A stretch of DNA of 64,000 nucleotides from JBGOTP01 sp963717075 (GCA_963717075.1 CAVQVI010000034.1:806001-870000); one strand, 5' to 3'. Positions 8,724-17,415 are shown, numbered from the stretch's first letter. Program-made: numbers and translations. The notes: generated from the sequence alone by a model not told the origin.

Positions 8724-9908
8724 CTATTTTCGCTTAAGCCATTGTAAGGGATCGACCGGGCGGCCGTCGATGCGCATCTCGAAGTACAGGCCCGCCGTTG
8801 TCCCAGCGGCATTGTGCCCAGAGGCGGATGTCAGGGACGGCCCGGCTGTTCCGATCACGTCGCCCTGGGCGACACGGGCGCCTGCCGGGAGCGCGATGTC
8901 GAGCAGGTTGCCGTACAGGCTGAACGTCTGGTTCCCGTGGTCGATAATCACGAGCTTGCCGAACCCGGTGAACGTGTCGGCAAACGCCACGGTGCCCTGG
9001 TGAATCGCGCTGACCGTTGCGCCTTCCTTGGCGGCGATCTCAATCCCGTTCGAAGGAGGCCGGCTGTCGGCGACCGAGCCTCCGAAAGGCAGGCTGAGTC
9101 TGCCGGTCACGGGCCAGTCGAGGTCGCCACGGAACGGTCGGAGTGGCAAGGTGGCTTCGGCGACGGGAGTGGCTCCTGCGGGGATTCGTCGCAGGATGAC
9201 CTGCAGCTTCTGCTGGGCTGCTTGCAACTCGCCCGAAAGTTGAGCGTTGAGGTCTCGCGCCGAGTCGATGCTGGCGATCCGGGTGTTGCGGGTGGCGACG
9301 GCACGGTCTGCGGCCACGCGCGCACGCTCAGCGGCGGCCCGAAGTCCCGCAATTTCCTTGGCCTGCGTCTGGAGCGATGCGCGGGCGGCCTTCAACTGGT
9401 CGAGCCGCCGCGTGTGCGACGCGACACGCTCGCGGTCCGCCTCCGCCAGCGCCGTCACGAGACGCGCAGCTCGTCCGAGACTGTGGACGTCCGACACCGA
9501 TAGCAGCATCCGCAGGTACCGGCCTTGCCCTAGCTTGTAGAGGGTCACGAGACGACTGGCGAGTTCCGGGCGCTCGGCGAGGTCTTCGCGCTCGAGTCTG
9601 GCGACCTGCTCGTTGGTGGATGCCAGCTGGCGGGTGGTGGCCTCCGCGCGCGTGGTGATTTGCGCCAGTTCTTCGCTCCTGAGCTGGCGCTCCACTTCCA
9701 GCTTGCGAAGCTCGCCGAGGAGTGTTCGCTCCTCCGACGCCAGACGATCCGCTTCCTGCTGGAGCGCCTCCAGGCGCGCCGCAGCCCGCTGCGACAGGGC
9801 CTCGGTGTGCCTGCGATCAGCTTGCGGGACTTGTTGCGCGTCAAGCGTGGCGGACAAGGCAAGCAAAAGGATTGTGGAGGCCGCGGGCGCCGAAACCCCG
9901 TGCATCAT
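8724..9908 (-). CDS. EnvC-like murein hydrolase activator (M23/LytM fold, degenerate)
   Basis: Periplasmic coiled-coil protein ending in a LytM (peptidase M23) domain, 394 residues from the ATG at 9908. A signal-peptide-like N-terminus (ILLLALSATLDAQQ) precedes a long coiled coil (about 35-250). The LytM domain begins near PVTGRLSLPFGG. The Zn-binding residues of true M23 peptidases are not conserved: the first His/Asp region reads SNGIEI and the last reads DHGNQTFSLYGN instead of the usual YxHL. E. coli EnvC shows similar losses and activates amidases rather than cutting itself, so an activator role is inferred. No ftsEX gene is nearby. It is divergent from ruvX and upstream of the S41 peptidase. 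The longer frame to 10346 is antisense to ruvX and was rejected. Confidence 0.85.
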   Translation of the reverse strand: MMHGVSAPAASTILLLALSATLDAQQVPQADRRHTEALSQRAAARLEALQQEADRLASEERTLLGELRKLEVERQLRSEELAQITTRAEATTRQLASTNEQVARLEREDLAERPELASRLVTLYKLGQGRYLRMLLSVSDVHSLGRAARLVTALAEADRERVASHTRRLDQLKAARASLQTQAKEIAGLRAAAERARVAADRAVATRNTRIASIDSARDLNAQLSGELQAAQQKLQVILRRIPAGATPVAEATLPLRPFRGDLDWPVTGRLSLPFGGSVADSRPPSNGIEIAAKEGATVSAIHQGTVAFADTFTGFGKLVIIDHGNQTFSLYGNLLDIALPAGARVAQGDVIGTAGPSLTSASGHNAAGTTAGLYFEMRIDGRPVDPLQWLKRK

Positions 9909-9942
9909 GTGATGGGAAGCGCCGAAATTATAACATCTAGGT

Positions 9943-10377
9943 GTGCGTGTGCTGGGAATTGACCTCGGGCGGCGGCGGATCGGCCTCGCGATCAGCGATG
10001 TCTCCGGTACGCTGGCCCGCCCGCTCGAGACACTGTCGATCGCGCATTCCGCGACGCTGGAGCACGCCATCGACCGCGTGTCCGCGGCTGTCTCGGCGCT
10101 GGTCGCCGAGGAGGACGGGCTCGCCGCGATCGTTGTGGGACTGCCGAGGGGGCTCGACGGAACGGCGAGTGCCGAAACACGACGGGTGCTGGCCTTCATT
10201 GGCGGTCTCAGGCGCCGGACGTCGCTCCCGATTGTCGAGGGGGATGAGCGGTTGACCAGCCGGGAGGCCGAGAGTCGCCTGGCTCTTCGGGAACGCGACT
10301 GGCAGAAGCGCAAACAGAAGCTCGATGCGGCCGCGGCGGCGATCATCCTGCAAGACTATCTGGATCGTCGGGGGTGA
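9943..10377 (+). CDS. ruvX: RuvX/YqgF Holliday-junction resolvase-like protein
   Basis: RNase H-fold protein of 144 residues implicated in 16S rRNA 5' maturation (YqgF) and Holliday-junction resolution. The GTG start at 9943 leads directly into RVLGIDLGRRRIGLAISD, whose first Asp is catalytic. VVGLPRGLDG and DERLTSREAES carry further conserved residues, and the C-terminal AAAAIILQDYLD supplies the last acidic site. Its start is 34 nt from that of the divergent EnvC-like gene, so both share one short promoter region. mltG follows at a distance of 182 nt, the common ruvX-mltG order. Confidence 0.95.
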   Translation: MRVLGIDLGRRRIGLAISDVSGTLARPLETLSIAHSATLEHAIDRVSAAVSALVAEEDGLAAIVVGLPRGLDGTASAETRRVLAFIGGLRRRTSLPIVEGDERLTSREAESRLALRERDWQKRKQKLDAAAAAIILQDYLDRRG

Positions 10378-10492
10378 GTGTGACTCCTAACCTGCTCGGG
10401 CTTTGCGTCGGTCGTTTGCGCTCGCAACGTGCTTGGGCGGACCGGCGTAGCTTCAGCGAAGGCGGTCAGACCTGCGGATCATCGTCTCCGAA

Positions 10493-10523
10493 TTGCAGGA
10501 TGGCAGGATGGCAGAGTTGCAGG
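10493..10523. repeat. TGCAGGAT-type short repeat upstream of mltG
   Basis: TTGCAGGATGGCAGGATGGC is followed by AGAGTTGCAGG. Three more clusters of the same heptamer type are at 41409-41433, 52700-52724 and 56044-56087, each immediately upstream of a gene start. Confidence 0.6.
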
Positions 10524-10559
10524 AAGTGAAAGATCCTTCGGTATGAGAACCGTCTCAGT

Positions 10560-11645
10560 ATGAGAAAACTCTCGCTCGCGATCCTGTTGCTGGTCGTTAT
10601 CGCTGGCGCCGCGGGGTACGCCCTGTACACTCGCCTCACCACCCCGTATCGCCGTGACGCCGAGTCCGGGCCATCTGTCGAGATCCCGTCCGGGCTCGGT
10701 ACGCGAGCCATCGGCGCGCGTCTTGTCGCAGCCGGCGTGGTCCGCGACCAGCTGACGTATCGCGTCGCGTTGTGGTTGAGCGGCGACGCGCGACGGCTGC
10801 AGGCCGGTGAGTATCGGTTCGATCGTCCGATGACGCCGGCCGAGGTGATCGGCAAGCTCGCGCGCGGGGAAATGGAGCGCGTTCGCGTCACGTTTCCAGA
10901 GGGGTTGACCATTGCCGAGATGGCGACGATCTTCGCGTCGAGCGGGCTCGGCTCGGCGGACGACTTCCTCGCGACAGCCAGGGAGGTGTCACTCATCGCC
11001 GCCGACGATCCTGATGCTCGGAATCTCGAGGGGTACCTGTTTCCAGATACCTACGCGTTGTCGCCCCACGCCGCGGCCGCTGATTTGGTTCGACTCATGA
11101 TCGATCGTTTCCGTACCGTGGCGAACGATGCTCTGGTGGGCGAGGCTCGCGCGCGCGGGTGGACGCTGCGGCAAATGATCACGCTCGCGTCGCTCGTAGA
11201 AAAGGAAACAGGCCGGCCCGAGGAACGTCCCATCATTGCCACGGTGTACGGCAACCGCCTTCGCATCGGCATGAATCTGCAGTGTGATCCGACGGTTATC
11301 TATGCCCTGCAGTTGGCCGGAAAGTACGCAGGCAACCTTCGCCGCGATGATCTCATGTACGACTCGCCCTACAACACGTATCGACACCCGGGGCTCCCGC
11401 CAGGCCCCATTGCCGCGCCAGGCAGGACGTCGATCGAAGCCGTCGCTCACCCCGCAGAGGCCGACTACCTCTACTTCGTCAGCCGAAACGACGGTTCGCA
11501 CGAGTTCGCGCGCACGCTGGCGGAACACAATCGCAACGTTCAGAGATATCAGGTGCAGTACTTCAGGGACCGAAGGGCAGGCAGGACTGACTCGCCTGGC
11601 AGAGCAGGTGACACGCGGCGAGGGAATGGCAGGGCAGATAGGTAA
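10560..11645 (+). CDS. mltG: Endolytic murein transglycosylase MltG
   Basis: Inner-membrane lytic transglycosylase (YceG/DUF175) that cleaves nascent glycan strands and so terminates them. The 361-residue protein has an N-terminal membrane segment (LSLAILLLVVIAGAAGYALY), a LysM-like region (VEIPSGLGTRAIGARLVAAGVV), and the YceG domain with the catalytic Glu in LASLVEKETG and the family block MNLQCDPTVIYAL...SPYNTYRHPGLPPGPI. The C-terminal ~30 residues (RRAGRTDSPGRAGDTRRGNG) are low-complexity and come from GGCAGG-rich DNA; they are probably not part of the fold. Confidence 0.95.
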   Translation: MRKLSLAILLLVVIAGAAGYALYTRLTTPYRRDAESGPSVEIPSGLGTRAIGARLVAAGVVRDQLTYRVALWLSGDARRLQAGEYRFDRPMTPAEVIGKLARGEMERVRVTFPEGLTIAEMATIFASSGLGSADDFLATAREVSLIAADDPDARNLEGYLFPDTYALSPHAAAADLVRLMIDRFRTVANDALVGEARARGWTLRQMITLASLVEKETGRPEERPIIATVYGNRLRIGMNLQCDPTVIYALQLAGKYAGNLRRDDLMYDSPYNTYRHPGLPPGPIAAPGRTSIEAVAHPAEADYLYFVSRNDGSHEFARTLAEHNRNVQRYQVQYFRDRRAGRTDSPGRAGDTRRGNGRADR

Positions 11646-11691
11646 TCACGTGTCCTCTTGCACACATACTACCCTGCGGCAGCCAAAGTGT

Positions 11692-11727
11692 TTGACAGCA
11701 TCCCGACGACGATGCCATCGTCGTCGC
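11692..11727 (+). promoter_or_regulatory. TTGACA followed by a 23-bp perfect palindrome
   Basis: A consensus -35 hexamer TTGACA (11692-11697) is followed at 11705-11727 by CGACGACGATG, one C, then CATCGTCGTCG: 11-bp perfect arms. The palindrome covers the position of a -10 element and ends 24 nt before the next start codon. It could be an operator over a promoter, or a hairpin ending mltG transcription. There is no T-tract, which favours an operator. Confidence 0.45.
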
Positions 11728-11751
11728 AGGTCGGAGAAAAGGATTGCAGTC

Positions 11752-12105
11752 ATGCACGTCGCTGGCATGTCGGGGGCTGTGCGGGAACGGCTTGGTGAGG
11801 AGGCGACCAATGGTCTCGTGGATTGGATGCAGTCGCGACAGGATGTGTGGAGCGACGATGTGTTGAGCACGGCTAGCGAGCGATTCGAACGGCGGCTTAC
11901 CGAAAGTCTGTCGGGCCTACGGGTGGAGATGCACGAGGGGTTCGGCGGCCTGCGCCAAGAGATCGCGGAGAGTCTCGCGGCTGTGCGTCAAGAGTTGACC
12001 GACGTAGGTGTGGAAATCTTGAAGTGGTCGTTCCTCTTCTGGGTCGGTCAACTGGCGGCGATGGCCGGCCTGCTCGCGTTCATGCTCCGCGGGACAGGCG
12101 CCTAA
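11752..12105 (+). CDS. Small coiled-coil protein with C-terminal membrane anchor
   Basis: A 117-residue protein with a helical region RERLGEEATNGLVDWM at 11-26, then an amphipathic heptad-like segment (FERRLTESLSGLRVEMHEGF...AAVRQELTDVGVEIL, about 45-90), and one membrane span WSFLFWVGQLAAMAGLLAFM near the end. This architecture resembles the DUF1640/CCDC90-type coiled-coil anchors, but homology cannot be confirmed by eye. It is tail-anchored, with the bulk probably cytoplasmic. It follows the TTGACA/palindrome element and converges with nadK (6 nt apart). Function unknown. Confidence 0.7.
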   Translation: MHVAGMSGAVRERLGEEATNGLVDWMQSRQDVWSDDVLSTASERFERRLTESLSGLRVEMHEGFGGLRQEIAESLAAVRQELTDVGVEILKWSFLFWVGQLAAMAGLLAFMLRGTGA

Positions 12106-12110
12106 CTAAC

Positions 12111-13001
12111 TTAGCGTTCTCCCCACTTGAGCTTGGTGCGCAGTACCTCAAAATAGCTGCGTGTGGACGGCTTGATGAGCCGGAGCGGCTGCTCGGCGCG
12201 CTGAACGGCGATCTCGTCTCCCGCTTGCAGTTGGAATCCGGCTTGTCCATCAATCGTCACGAACAGTTCGTCGCGCTCCTCGATGTTGGGCTGGACGCGG
12301 ACCACTGAGGCGCCGGGGATCACGATTGGACGGTTTGTGAGCATGTGCGGCGCAATGGGGGTCAGGACCAATGCGTCGACCGTGGGCTGCACGATCGGAC
12401 CGCCGGCGGACAGATTGTACGCCGTCGAACCTGTCGGGGACGCAACGATGATGCCGTCCGCTTTCACTCGCGTTACGAATTCATCGCCGACGTAGACCGA
12501 GAGGTCGGTCATTCGCGCCCGCGCGGCCTTGGTGACCACGACGTCATTCAGTGCCAGCTGCTGTGCAAACGTGCGGCCCGCGCGCCGAGTTGTCGAGCGG
12601 AGCATCAGTCGTTCCTCGATATGTGCCCCCCCACCGAGCGCCGCTTCGAGCGCGGGCAGGATTTCCGGCAGCGTGACTTCCGTCAGGAAGCCGAGGCTCC
12701 CGAAGTTCACGCCGAGGATGGGTACGCGCGACCCGGACTCGCCGATGCAGTCGGCCATGCTAAGGAGCGTCCCGTCGCCGCCGAGAACGAGCACCAGGCT
12801 GACGCTTTCAGCAATCGCGGTCTTGTCCGCGACGCGACGCCCCTGCGCCGGCGGCATCAGCGCGGCAGTGGCGGTCTCGAAAATCGCGTCGACGCCGCGT
12901 CTGGTAAGCCAGGTCTCAATATCGATGAGATGCGGCGTGGCGGCCCGCAGATGCGACTTGGCGACGACGCCGACCGGGCCCATGCGCGAAGGGGATGTCA
13001 T
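12111..13001 (-). CDS. nadK: NAD kinase
   Basis: Phosphorylates NAD to NADP in the cytosol. The 296-residue protein shows GGDGTLLS (74-81, nucleotide phosphate binding), GVNFGSLGFL, an ND pair in LALNDVVVTK, and DGIIVASPTGSTAYNLSAGG, all diagnostic of the family. It is the last gene of the xseA-xseB-ispA-tlyA-nadK order, 25 nt after tlyA. The ATG at 13001 is supported by MGPVGVVAKSH, the first beta strand of the fold. Confidence 0.96.
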   Translation of the reverse strand: MTSPSRMGPVGVVAKSHLRAATPHLIDIETWLTRRGVDAIFETATAALMPPAQGRRVADKTAIAESVSLVLVLGGDGTLLSMADCIGESGSRVPILGVNFGSLGFLTEVTLPEILPALEAALGGGAHIEERLMLRSTTRRAGRTFAQQLALNDVVVTKAARARMTDLSVYVGDEFVTRVKADGIIVASPTGSTAYNLSAGGPIVQPTVDALVLTPIAPHMLTNRPIVIPGASVVRVQPNIEERDELFVTIDGQAGFQLQAGDEIAVQRAEQPLRLIKPSTRSYFEVLRTKLKWGER

Positions 13002-13021
13002 GCGACGGTATCGTATCGCAG

Positions 13022-13059
13022 CAGGGTCAGATGGGGGGCAGACCTCTATCTGACCCCTG
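13022..13059. repeat. Inverted repeat overlapping the tlyA 3' end
   Basis: CAGGGTCAGAT (13022-13032) pairs with ATCTGACCCCTG (13048-13059), with one bulged C and a 15-nt loop. It contains the last codons and stop of tlyA. No T-run follows, so a terminator call is weak; it may be a mobile palindromic repeat. Confidence 0.55.
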
Positions 13060-13818
13060 TCCGACTGCGCGAGGCCGCAACCGCAGGTGGAGGAAGAACT
13101 CCTGATTGCCTGTCGCGCCCCTAATCGGAGAGGGCGTGAAGTTGACGCGGTCGAGCCCCGCGTCGGCCGCGCTCCCCGAGACCCGCGCGATGACGGCCTC
13201 GTGCACGGCCGGATCGGTCACGAGTCCGCCCTTTTCAATCTCGTCACGACCCGCCTCGAACTGTGGTTTGACCAGGGCGACCACATGGCCAGCGTTCGCG
13301 AGCACCGGCGGAAGCGAGGGAAGAATGTGGCGAAGCGAAATGAAGGCGACGTCGATCGTGACGATATCAACCGGGTGCGGCACGTCGTGTCTTGTGAGCG
13401 ATCTGGCGTTGACGCCTTCGCGGACGCTGACGCGTGGATCCGTGCGGAGGCGCCAATCGAGCTGACCGTGGCCGACATCCAGTGCAATGACGCTGGCTGC
13501 TCCTTGTTGGAGGAGTACGTCGGTGAATCCGCCGGTTGAAGCGCCGATGTCAAGCGCACGCAGACCGGCCACGTCGATGGCGAAGACATCGAGGGCATGT
13601 GCGAGCTTGACGCCTCCCCGGCCGACGTAGGGATGGTCCGGGACAGCGAGATCGACGCGCGCGTCGTTCGCAACGGGGGTGCCTGCCTTCGACACAATCA
13701 GATCGTTGACTCGAACCTGCCCCGCAAGAATCAGCGCACGCGCCCGCTCGCGCGACGGAGCGAGACCCCGATCGACCATGAGGATGTCGAGGCGCGACTT
13801 GTTCTTAGCCAGGGTCAT
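13027..13818 (-). CDS. tlyA: TlyA family rRNA 2'-O-methyltransferase
   Basis: S4-domain RNA methyltransferase; known TlyA enzymes 2'-O-methylate 16S and/or 23S rRNA and set capreomycin sensitivity. Residues 1-65 form the S4 domain (RLDILMVDRGLAPSRERARALILAGQVRVND). A SAM-binding Rossmann fold follows (GRGGVKLAHAL, LDIGASTGGFTDVLL), with VDIVTIDVAFISL and VALVKPQFEAGRDEI completing the catalytic core. The final ~15 residues (VGQGSDRGLPPI) are encoded by an inverted repeat and look like a run-on tail. It lies between ispA (31 nt) and nadK (25 nt). Confidence 0.93.
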   Translation of the reverse strand: MTLAKNKSRLDILMVDRGLAPSRERARALILAGQVRVNDLIVSKAGTPVANDARVDLAVPDHPYVGRGGVKLAHALDVFAIDVAGLRALDIGASTGGFTDVLLQQGAASVIALDVGHGQLDWRLRTDPRVSVREGVNARSLTRHDVPHPVDIVTIDVAFISLRHILPSLPPVLANAGHVVALVKPQFEAGRDEIEKGGLVTDPAVHEAVIARVSGSAADAGLDRVNFTPSPIRGATGNQEFFLHLRLRPRAVGQGSDRGLPPI

Positions 13819-13849
13819 TCGTCACAAGGAAACCCGACACCGGGCGCTC

Positions 13850-14842
13850 TCAGTTCTTTCGGGTCACCACCCAGTCCGCGATCTCGCCAAGCCATCCTCG
13901 CGTCAACTGTGCGTCGCCGAGAATCGCGCGCGCGCGCTCCGCGCATTCAGTGGCCAGCGCCCGCGAACGCTCCACGCCGAAGATCGACGGGTAGGTAGGC
14001 TTGTCGCTCGCGGCGTCTTTGCCGGCGGATTTTCCCAACTCTGTCGCGGTGCCCTCGACGTCCAGGATGTCGTCGACGATCTGAAACGCCAGGCCGATCT
14101 CGGTCGCCCAGTTGCCGACGGCGAACACGGCACCCTCGTCCGCTCCCACCATCACCGCGCCGCTGACCGCCGATGCGCGGATGAGAGCCCCGGTCTTGCG
14201 CTGATGCATGCCCTGCAGGCCATTTGCGTCGAGCGTGAGGGCGTGGCCCGGCACCTGGCCGGCGGCCTGCAGATCGAGCGTCTGGCCGCCGACCATGCCG
14301 GTGGCGCCCGCTGCCTCGGCGATCGTCTGCAGCACGGAAACCTTACGCCCGATGATGGCCGGGTCCTGGCTGACTGGCTCCCGCGCGAGAAGAGCGAAGG
14401 CTTCGGCCTGCAGAGCGTCGCCGGCAAGAATCGCGATACCGTCGCCGTACATGACATGCAGCGTCGGACGTCCGCGCCGGAGCGTGTCGTTGTCCATCGC
14501 CGGGAGATCGTCGTGAATCAGCGAATAGGTATGGATCAGTTCGAGCGCGCAGGCGGCCGGGAACGCGAGCGCGACGGCAGGGCTCGAGCCCGGCAGGACA
14601 TCTGCATGAGCGATGTGTGATGCCACGACATGAGAGGGCGGCATCGACTGCGCGACGGCATCGGCGGCCGCCAGCGCGAGGATGGGTCGCAGCCGTTTGC
14701 CACCGCCCAGCACGCTGTAGCGGAGCGCTTCGCTGAGCAGCGGCGGACAGGCCGGCGGCACCGGCAGACACGCGGCGAGCATCGCGTCGACGCGCGCCCG
14801 CGCGTGATCGAGAAATCTCGCGAGTGATTCAGCAGGCGGCAC
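13850..14842 (-). CDS. ispA: Polyprenyl (farnesyl) diphosphate synthase
   Basis: Trans-prenyltransferase condensing IPP with DMAPP/GPP in isoprenoid synthesis. The 330-residue protein has GGGKRLRP, the first Asp-rich motif DDLPAMD (111-117), the Gly/Gln segment GMVGGQTLDL and the second Asp-rich motif DDILD. A stretch of about 20 residues (MPPSHVVASHIAHADVLPGS, 67-86) between helices C and D is longer than in usual IspA. The start is a GTG at 14842 without a clear Shine-Dalgarno. It is 14 nt downstream of xseB. dxs, often next in this cluster, is absent. Confidence 0.94.
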   Translation of the reverse strand: MPPAESLARFLDHARARVDAMLAACLPVPPACPPLLSEALRYSVLGGGKRLRPILALAAADAVAQSMPPSHVVASHIAHADVLPGSSPAVALAFPAACALELIHTYSLIHDDLPAMDNDTLRRGRPTLHVMYGDGIAILAGDALQAEAFALLAREPVSQDPAIIGRKVSVLQTIAEAAGATGMVGGQTLDLQAAGQVPGHALTLDANGLQGMHQRKTGALIRASAVSGAVMVGADEGAVFAVGNWATEIGLAFQIVDDILDVEGTATELGKSAGKDAASDKPTYPSIFGVERSRALATECAERARAILGDAQLTRGWLGEIADWVVTRKN

Positions 14843-14856
14843 CGTCGAGGGACGCG

Positions 14857-15096
14857 TTACGCGTCCTCACTGGTAAGAGATGGGGGAGCCGGCTTGAGCT
14901 CGCCGCGCTCGTTGAGAATCTCGATGCGACGTTCCGCCTCCTCGAGACGCGCGTGGCAGAAGCGCGAGAGCTGAACACCGCGTTCATAAAGCGCGAGCGA
15001 CTGCTCGAGCGCCAGATCCCCCTCCTCCAGTTTCTTCACGACCGTTTCGAGCTCGGCAATCGCGGCTTCGAAATCCTTGATGGACGTATCGGGCAT
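14857..15096 (-). CDS. xseB: Exodeoxyribonuclease VII small subunit
   Basis: A 79-residue partner of XseA in the processive single-strand exonuclease. The ATG at 15096 begins MPDTSIKDFEAAIAELETVV. The signature KKLEEGDLALEQSLALYERGVQL is typical, followed by helix CHARLEEAERRIEIL. The frame runs further upstream to 15399 inside xseA, but those residues do not match the family. It sits 58 nt after xseA. Confidence 0.95.
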   Translation of the reverse strand: MPDTSIKDFEAAIAELETVVKKLEEGDLALEQSLALYERGVQLSRFCHARLEEAERRIEILNERGELKPAPPSLTSEDA

Positions 15097-15154
15097 CTTG
15101 TCGATCCGAGTGGCAAACGAGGGACGCGACGAGCAGAAAGGATAGCCGATTTCT

Positions 15155-16606
15155 CTAGCGCTGTGCTCCTGGGGTTCTCTGGAACGGGTCGTCCCCCGAG
15201 CTGGCACGAACCTCACACTGTAGTTCGCCCTTGGCGAGCGTGACCCGCACCCGATCACCAGGCGTGGCGGCTGACGCATCCCGGATGATCCTGGTGCGAT
15301 CCGCATTCCAGCACAGCGCATAGCCGCGGCCGAGCACACCCAGCGGGCTGAGTGCATCCAGGCGACCGGCGCATTCGCGGAGCCTCGTGTCGGCCTCATG
15401 GCGCCGGCGCACGATGGCGCCGCTCATTCGTCCATCTGCCGACATGAGCCGTCCACGAATCGCGGCCAGGCGGCGACCCAGGTCGAGCGTGTCCAGCTGG
15501 CGGCGCAACTGCTGCAGCCGCCGCTCGCGGCGCACCTGGTCGGCGCGCGCCACGCGAGCGAGGGCGTGCGAGAGATCGGCAGCATGCCGTCCGCGCATCG
15601 CTACGCGCGCGGGCACGCCGGCGAACGCCGGACGAATGTCGAACGCCTGCACGCGCCGGCTCAGGCGCTGCACGCGGCCTCGCGCGGCCGCGAGCAGACA
15701 ACCGTGCAAGCGGTCGATTCGTGCGGTGAAGTCGTCTTTGGCCGCGACAACCAGCTCGGCGGCGGCAGACGGCGTGGGCGCGCGAAGGTCGGCGACGAAG
15801 TCGGCGATCGTGACATCGGTTTCATGGCCGACCGCCGAGATGACCGGCACGAGCGAGCCCGCGATGGCGCGCGCCACGCGTTCATCGTTGAAGGCCCAGA
15901 GATCTTCACTGGATCCGCCTCCGCGTCCGACAATGACAACGTCCACGCCGGTCACGCGACCGATCGCCGAGACGGCCCGGGCGATTTCGAGCGCGGCTCC
16001 TTCGCCCTGCACGCGGGCGGGGCGAATCACGAGCTGCGCATTGGCATACCGTCGGCCGAGAACCTTGATGATGTCTCGAATGGCGGCACCGTCGAGCGAC
16101 GTGACCACGCCAATCTTGCGGGGGAGGGCGGGCAGCAGACGTTTGCGGTTCGGATCAAAAAGCCCCTCGGCCTGAAGACGCTTCTTGAGCTGTTCGAAGG
16201 CAAGCTGCAGCGCGCCCAGGCCATGCGGCTCCAGGTGCTCGCACACGAGCTGATATTCACCCTTCGGTTCGTAGACCGACACGCGGCCTCTGGCAATGAC
16301 GCGCAGCCCGTCGGCGGGCTTGAATTTCAGATAGCGCAGGGCAGATCGGAAAATCACGCCGCGGATCTGACACGACGAGTCTTTCAGCGTGAAGTACAGG
16401 TGTCCGGTATTCCACAAGCGGCAGTTCGAGAGCTCGCCTTCCACCCACACTTCGAAGAACGTCGCCTCGAGATGATCGCGGACGCGGACAGTCAGGTCGG
16501 TGACGGTGAAGATCGTTCGGTCTGCTGCGGGCATTGGCCCGGGGGCGGGCGGAGGGTCCTCGTCTTCTTCCTCCTCCTCGAACGGAAGGTCGAACAGGTC
16601 ACTCAT
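15155..16606 (-). CDS. xseA: Exodeoxyribonuclease VII large subunit
   Basis: Catalytic and ssDNA-binding subunit, 483 residues. After an acidic, Pro-rich leader (1-30) comes the OB-fold (FTVTDLTVRVRDHLEATFFEVWVEGELSN to about 125), then the nuclease domain with KIGVVTSLDGAAIRDI, VVIVGRGGGSSEDLWAFNDE and SAVGHETDVTIADFVADLRAPTPSAAAE. A long Arg-rich helical region and the terminal LGVLGRGYALCWN segment follow. The ATG overlaps the stop codon of the YmdB gene by 4 nt (16603-16606), indicating translational coupling. Confidence 0.96.
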   Translation of the reverse strand: MSDLFDLPFEEEEEDEDPPPAPGPMPAADRTIFTVTDLTVRVRDHLEATFFEVWVEGELSNCRLWNTGHLYFTLKDSSCQIRGVIFRSALRYLKFKPADGLRVIARGRVSVYEPKGEYQLVCEHLEPHGLGALQLAFEQLKKRLQAEGLFDPNRKRLLPALPRKIGVVTSLDGAAIRDIIKVLGRRYANAQLVIRPARVQGEGAALEIARAVSAIGRVTGVDVVIVGRGGGSSEDLWAFNDERVARAIAGSLVPVISAVGHETDVTIADFVADLRAPTPSAAAELVVAAKDDFTARIDRLHGCLLAAARGRVQRLSRRVQAFDIRPAFAGVPARVAMRGRHAADLSHALARVARADQVRRERRLQQLRRQLDTLDLGRRLAAIRGRLMSADGRMSGAIVRRRHEADTRLRECAGRLDALSPLGVLGRGYALCWNADRTRIIRDASAATPGDRVRVTLAKGELQCEVRASSGDDPFQRTPGAQR

Positions 16607-17415
16607 GTGGATGTGCCCGAGAGATGAGCAATCTCTTCGAGACTATAACTGATGCGCTCAATGTCGTTGGCGCGTCCCGTCAGGTCTTCCGCCTCGATGA
16701 TGACCGCGTTCAGCCGGGGATTGGCCACGGCCGTTTCAAATCGGGCTGGCATGCCAGTCAGGAAACGCCCGAGGGCGGGTTCGATGTCGACGCCGATGAT
16801 TGAGTCGTGTGGACCGGTCATTCCGACGTCGGTCAGGTAGGCGGTGCCTTTCGGCAGGATGCGTTCGTCGGCTGTCTGCACATGCGTGTGCGTGCCCACC
16901 ACGGCGGTCACCTTGCCGTCCAGGTGCCAGCCCATGGCCATCTTCTCGGATGTCGCCTCGGCGTGGAAATCCACGACGATGACCCGCGTGCGCTGGCGCA
17001 TCGCCTCGATCTCCTTCAGGGCGCACGCGAAAGGGTCGTCGATGGACAGCATGAACACGCGTCCCATGAGATTGATGACGCCGACCGCCTGGTTGCGCGC
17101 CGTCCGTGCGAGGTAGCTGCCATTGCCGGGGACGCCGGCTGGATAGTTCGCTGGCCGGAGCAGGCGGGATTCGGCCCCGATGTAGTCGATCGCTTCCTTC
17201 TTGTCCCAGATGTGGTTGCCAGAGGTCATGACGTCGACACCGTACTCGAGCAACTGGTCGCCGATCTCCCGGGTGATACCGAATCCGGCGGCGGCATTTT
17301 CAGCGTTGGCGATGACGAGATCGATCCGGTGGTCCGCCACAATGGCGGCGAGACCGCGGCGCACGAGATCGCGGCCCGGACGACCGACGATGTCGCCAAT
17401 GAAGAGGATGCGCAT
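16603..17415 (-). CDS. YmdB family (TIGR00282) metallophosphoesterase
   Basis: Binuclear-metal phosphodiesterase; B. subtilis YmdB hydrolyses cyclic nucleotides and influences RNase Y, motility and biofilm. The 270-residue product begins MRILFIGDIVGRPGRD with the first metal Asp. NAENAAAGFGIT, TSGNHIWDKKE and VVGTHTHVQTAD supply the other metal ligands; TDVGMTGPHDSIIG is family-typical. The ATG at 17415 overlaps the upstream hsp20 stop (TGATG). The frame upstream of 17415 is hsp20 read out of frame and was rejected. Confidence 0.93.
   Translation of the reverse strand: MRILFIGDIVGRPGRDLVRRGLAAIVADHRIDLVIANAENAAAGFGITREIGDQLLEYGVDVMTSGNHIWDKKEAIDYIGAESRLLRPANYPAGVPGNGSYLARTARNQAVGVINLMGRVFMLSIDDPFACALKEIEAMRQRTRVIVVDFHAEATSEKMAMGWHLDGKVTAVVGTHTHVQTADERILPKGTAYLTDVGMTGPHDSIIGVDIEPALGRFLTGMPARFETAVANPRLNAVIIEAEDLTGRANDIERISYSLEEIAHLSGTST

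Noticed and set aside
15398..16627. 409-residue plus-strand frame over xseA
   Set aside because: Antisense shadow of an unmistakable xseA.
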